Assembly: GCA_028718265.1 (NCBI GenBank)
Contig: JAQUMG010000053.1
Span: 1 to 7,541 of the forward strand
Direction: 5' to 3'
DNA from: Candidatus Omnitrophota bacterium
GTDB lineage: Bacteria > Omnitrophota > Koll11 > JAHIPI01
Length of the DNA: 7,541 nt
The notes beneath the pieces are model-generated. The model did no database searches. It worked only from the letters and a program-made list of their open reading frames with translations, and was not told the DNA's origin. The translations under genes were made by a program, and so were the position numbers. Below, in pieces: positions 5,947 through 7,541 of the stretch. Numbering within the stretch: the stretch's first letter is position 1; the number at the start of each line of letters is the position of its first letter.

Positions 5947-7541
5947 ATGAATGCTAATGAAATAAGGAGAAGGTACCTCAGGTTTTTTGAATCGAAAAAG
6001 CATAAGGTAATCCCCAGCGATTCGCTGGTCCCCGCTAGTAATGATCCGTCGGTTTTATTTACCTCAGCCGGAATGAATCAATTCAAAGAACAATTCATGG
6101 GTATAAATATAACATTCAAGCGCGCAGCCAGCTCTCAAAAATGCCTGCGCACGGGTGACCTTGATAAGGTGGGGAAGACTGCCGGGCATCACACATTTTT
6201 TGAGATGCTGGGTAATTTTTCGTTCGGAGATTATTTTAAAAAAGAAGCAATAAATTGGGCGTGGGAGTTTATGGTATCCGAGCTGAAGATCCCCGCCGAA
6301 AAGCTTTGGGTTTCGGTGTATAAGGATGATGGCGAGGCCTATAGTATATGGAAAGACGATATAAAAATCCCTGAACACCGGATCAAAAAATATGATGCGC
6401 ACGATAATTTTTGGCCGCAAAATGCAATTGTTGACGGCCCTGACGGCCCATGCGGCCCGTGCAGCGAGATATTTTACGACCAGGGCGAAGACGCGGGATG
6501 CCGCACAGAGCATTGTGAACCTTCCTGCAGCTGCGGCAGATTTGTAGAAGTGTGGAATCTTGTATTTACCCAGTTTAACAGGACAGGTAAAAATAATCTC
6601 GTACCTCTTAAGAATAAGAACATCGATACCGGTATGGGGCTGGAGCGTATTGCCAGGGTCATGCAGGGAGTAAAGACCAATTTTGAAACGGACCTCTTTG
6701 TGCCGGTAACCGGTGAGATATGCAAACTTGCCGACGAAAAGAAAAAGGACAAGACATTCTGTGTCAATGCCATAGCCGACCACATAAGAGCCGTGGTATT
6801 CATGATAGGCGACGGCGTTTTACCGTCGAACGAAGAGAGAGGGTACGTAGCCAGAATGCTAATAAGAAGGGCCTTCAGATTCGGCAAGGAAGAATTGGGA
6901 ATAGAGCCCCCGTTTTTGTATAAACTGGTGCCGGTTATTACGAAGATTATGAAAGAGCAGTGTCCGGAACTTGAGACAATGCGGGAAAATATAGCCGATG
7001 TCGTACTGAACGAAGAAAAGAAATTCCAGGGCACTTGCGAGGAGGGCGAAGAGAAGATTGCGAAGATGTCCAGGATTTCCGGCGAAAACTTATTCATGTT
7101 ATATGACACCTGCGGTTTTCCTATTGAGTCTACTATTGCCGCCGCAGAAGCCAGAAATATTCCTATTGATCCTGATGCCCGCGAAAAAGCAAAAAAATAT
7201 ATGGAGCAGCAGAGGAAACTGGCCCGCGCATCGAGCAAGATGAAGACGTCCATATTCGACGATTCCAGGAGCGAAGACGTAGTCAAGAAACTTTCTGAGA
7301 CATTAAAGCCAACCGTATTTTTAGGTTATTCTAAACTTGCGGCAGAAGCGAAAATATTGGCGATTATTAAATCAGGAAACAAAATAAAATCCGCAAAAGA
7401 CAGAGATAAAATCGAAATCATACTGGATAAGTCGCCTTTTTACGGCGAATCGGGCGGGCAGATGGGCGATAACGGCGAGATCTCCACGCGTCCCGGTAAA
7501 GCAAAAGTCAACGATACGAAAAAAATCGGGAACATAATAGT
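5947..7541 (+). CDS. alaS: Alanine-tRNA ligase, N-terminal 531 residues (3' end outside window)
   Basis: Class II aminoacyl-tRNA synthetase that charges tRNA-Ala. The frame is open from ATG 5947 to the right edge, giving 531 complete codons of a family that is usually about 870-900 residues. The start fits the family N-terminus (NEIRRRYLRFFESKKH). Motif 1 region: SDSLVPASNDPSVLFTSAGM (25-43). Motif 2: SSQKCLRTGDLDKVGK, then HHTFFEMLGNFSFGDYF (81-97). Next come GPDGPCGPCSEIFYD (164-178), a Cys-rich stretch with Cys185, Cys190, Cys194 and Cys196, and EVWNLVFTQFNR (201-212). Motif 3: DTGMGLERI (227-235). The tRNA-recognition helices follow, and the editing domain begins at FYGESGGQMGD (498-508); its zinc and editing motifs and the C-Ala domain are beyond the window. 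The shorter motif 2 loop, without the GGKHND insert of E. coli, occurs in many other bacteria. No well-spaced Shine-Dalgarno is seen: the nearest G-run (5929-5932) is 14 nt upstream, inside the preceding stem-loop. Confidence 0.97.
   Translation, partial: MNANEIRRRYLRFFESKKHKVIPSDSLVPASNDPSVLFTSAGMNQFKEQFMGINITFKRAASSQKCLRTGDLDKVGKTAGHHTFFEMLGNFSFGDYFKKEAINWAWEFMVSELKIPAEKLWVSVYKDDGEAYSIWKDDIKIPEHRIKKYDAHDNFWPQNAIVDGPDGPCGPCSEIFYDQGEDAGCRTEHCEPSCSCGRFVEVWNLVFTQFNRTGKNNLVPLKNKNIDTGMGLERIARVMQGVKTNFETDLFVPVTGEICKLADEKKKDKTFCVNAIADHIRAVVFMIGDGVLPSNEERGYVARMLIRRAFRFGKEELGIEPPFLYKLVPVITKIMKEQCPELETMRENIADVVLNEEKKFQGTCEEGEEKIAKMSRISGENLFMLYDTCGFPIESTIAAAEARNIPIDPDAREKAKKYMEQQRKLARASSKMKTSIFDDSRSEDVVKKLSETLKPTVFLGYSKLAAEAKILAIIKSGNKIKSAKDRDKIEIILDKSPFYGESGGQMGDNGEISTRPGKAKVNDTKKIGNII

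Noticed and set aside
6064..6783. Minus-strand open frame of 239 codons
   Set aside because: It lies entirely opposite alaS, whose class II motifs are unambiguous in the plus frame; the antisense translation shows no family signature.
6474..7286. Minus-strand open frame of 270 codons
   Set aside because: Also opposite alaS and overlapping another antisense frame; Ser/Phe-rich composition is typical of antisense translation of Lys/Glu-rich genes.

Overview
The window is ordinary, single-copy bacterial chromosome built around recA. Reading left to right it holds: the 3' end of pgpA (+); thpR (-) and cinA (-), which form a leftward pair; and a rightward cluster of recA, an HtrA/Do-family serine protease, a small two-helix HAMP-domain membrane protein, recX and the 5' part of alaS, which runs off the right edge. 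There is no mobile element, CRISPR array, tRNA, rRNA or prophage signature. Codon use looks uniform throughout (many ATA Ile and AGA/AGG Arg codons, moderate GC by eye), so no gene stands out as recently acquired.

The organism cannot be fixed from one window. The gene set (pgpA, cinA, thpR, recA, recX, alaS), the Gram-negative style membrane-anchored Do protease with two PDZ domains, and the orphan HAMP protein suggest a diderm bacterium. From memory of similar neighbourhoods I would guess a candidate phylum such as Omnitrophota, or a deltaproteobacterial relative, with low to moderate confidence.

Region by region: pgpA (lipid synthesis) ends at 294 and overlaps the tail of thpR by 14 bp. 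thpR and cinA are separated by 68 nt, mostly filled by a long imperfect hairpin made of 8-bp GTCACC-type units. The cinA-recA intergenic region (2170-2347) carries two good, divergent, sigma70-like promoters. The recA promoter is nearly consensus (TTTACA, 17 bp, TATAAT). Downstream of recA the gaps are short (15 nt, 34 nt, a 4-nt overlap, 41 nt) with no obvious intrinsic terminator, so recA to alaS is probably one transcription unit, perhaps with internal starts that I cannot see.

Functionally the rightward unit joins recombination and repair (RecA and its modulator RecX) and a housekeeping tRNA synthetase (AlaRS) with an envelope pair: an HtrA protease and a HAMP-only membrane protein. recA, recX and alaS are a familiar neighbourhood; the two envelope genes placed between recA and recX are its most distinctive feature. 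I did not find a clearly new biological system. The points most worth a second look are the envelope pair inside the recA-recX unit, the 8-bp-period hairpin, the orientation of the cinA-thpR block, and the RecA with a charged N-terminal extension and no acidic C-terminal tail.
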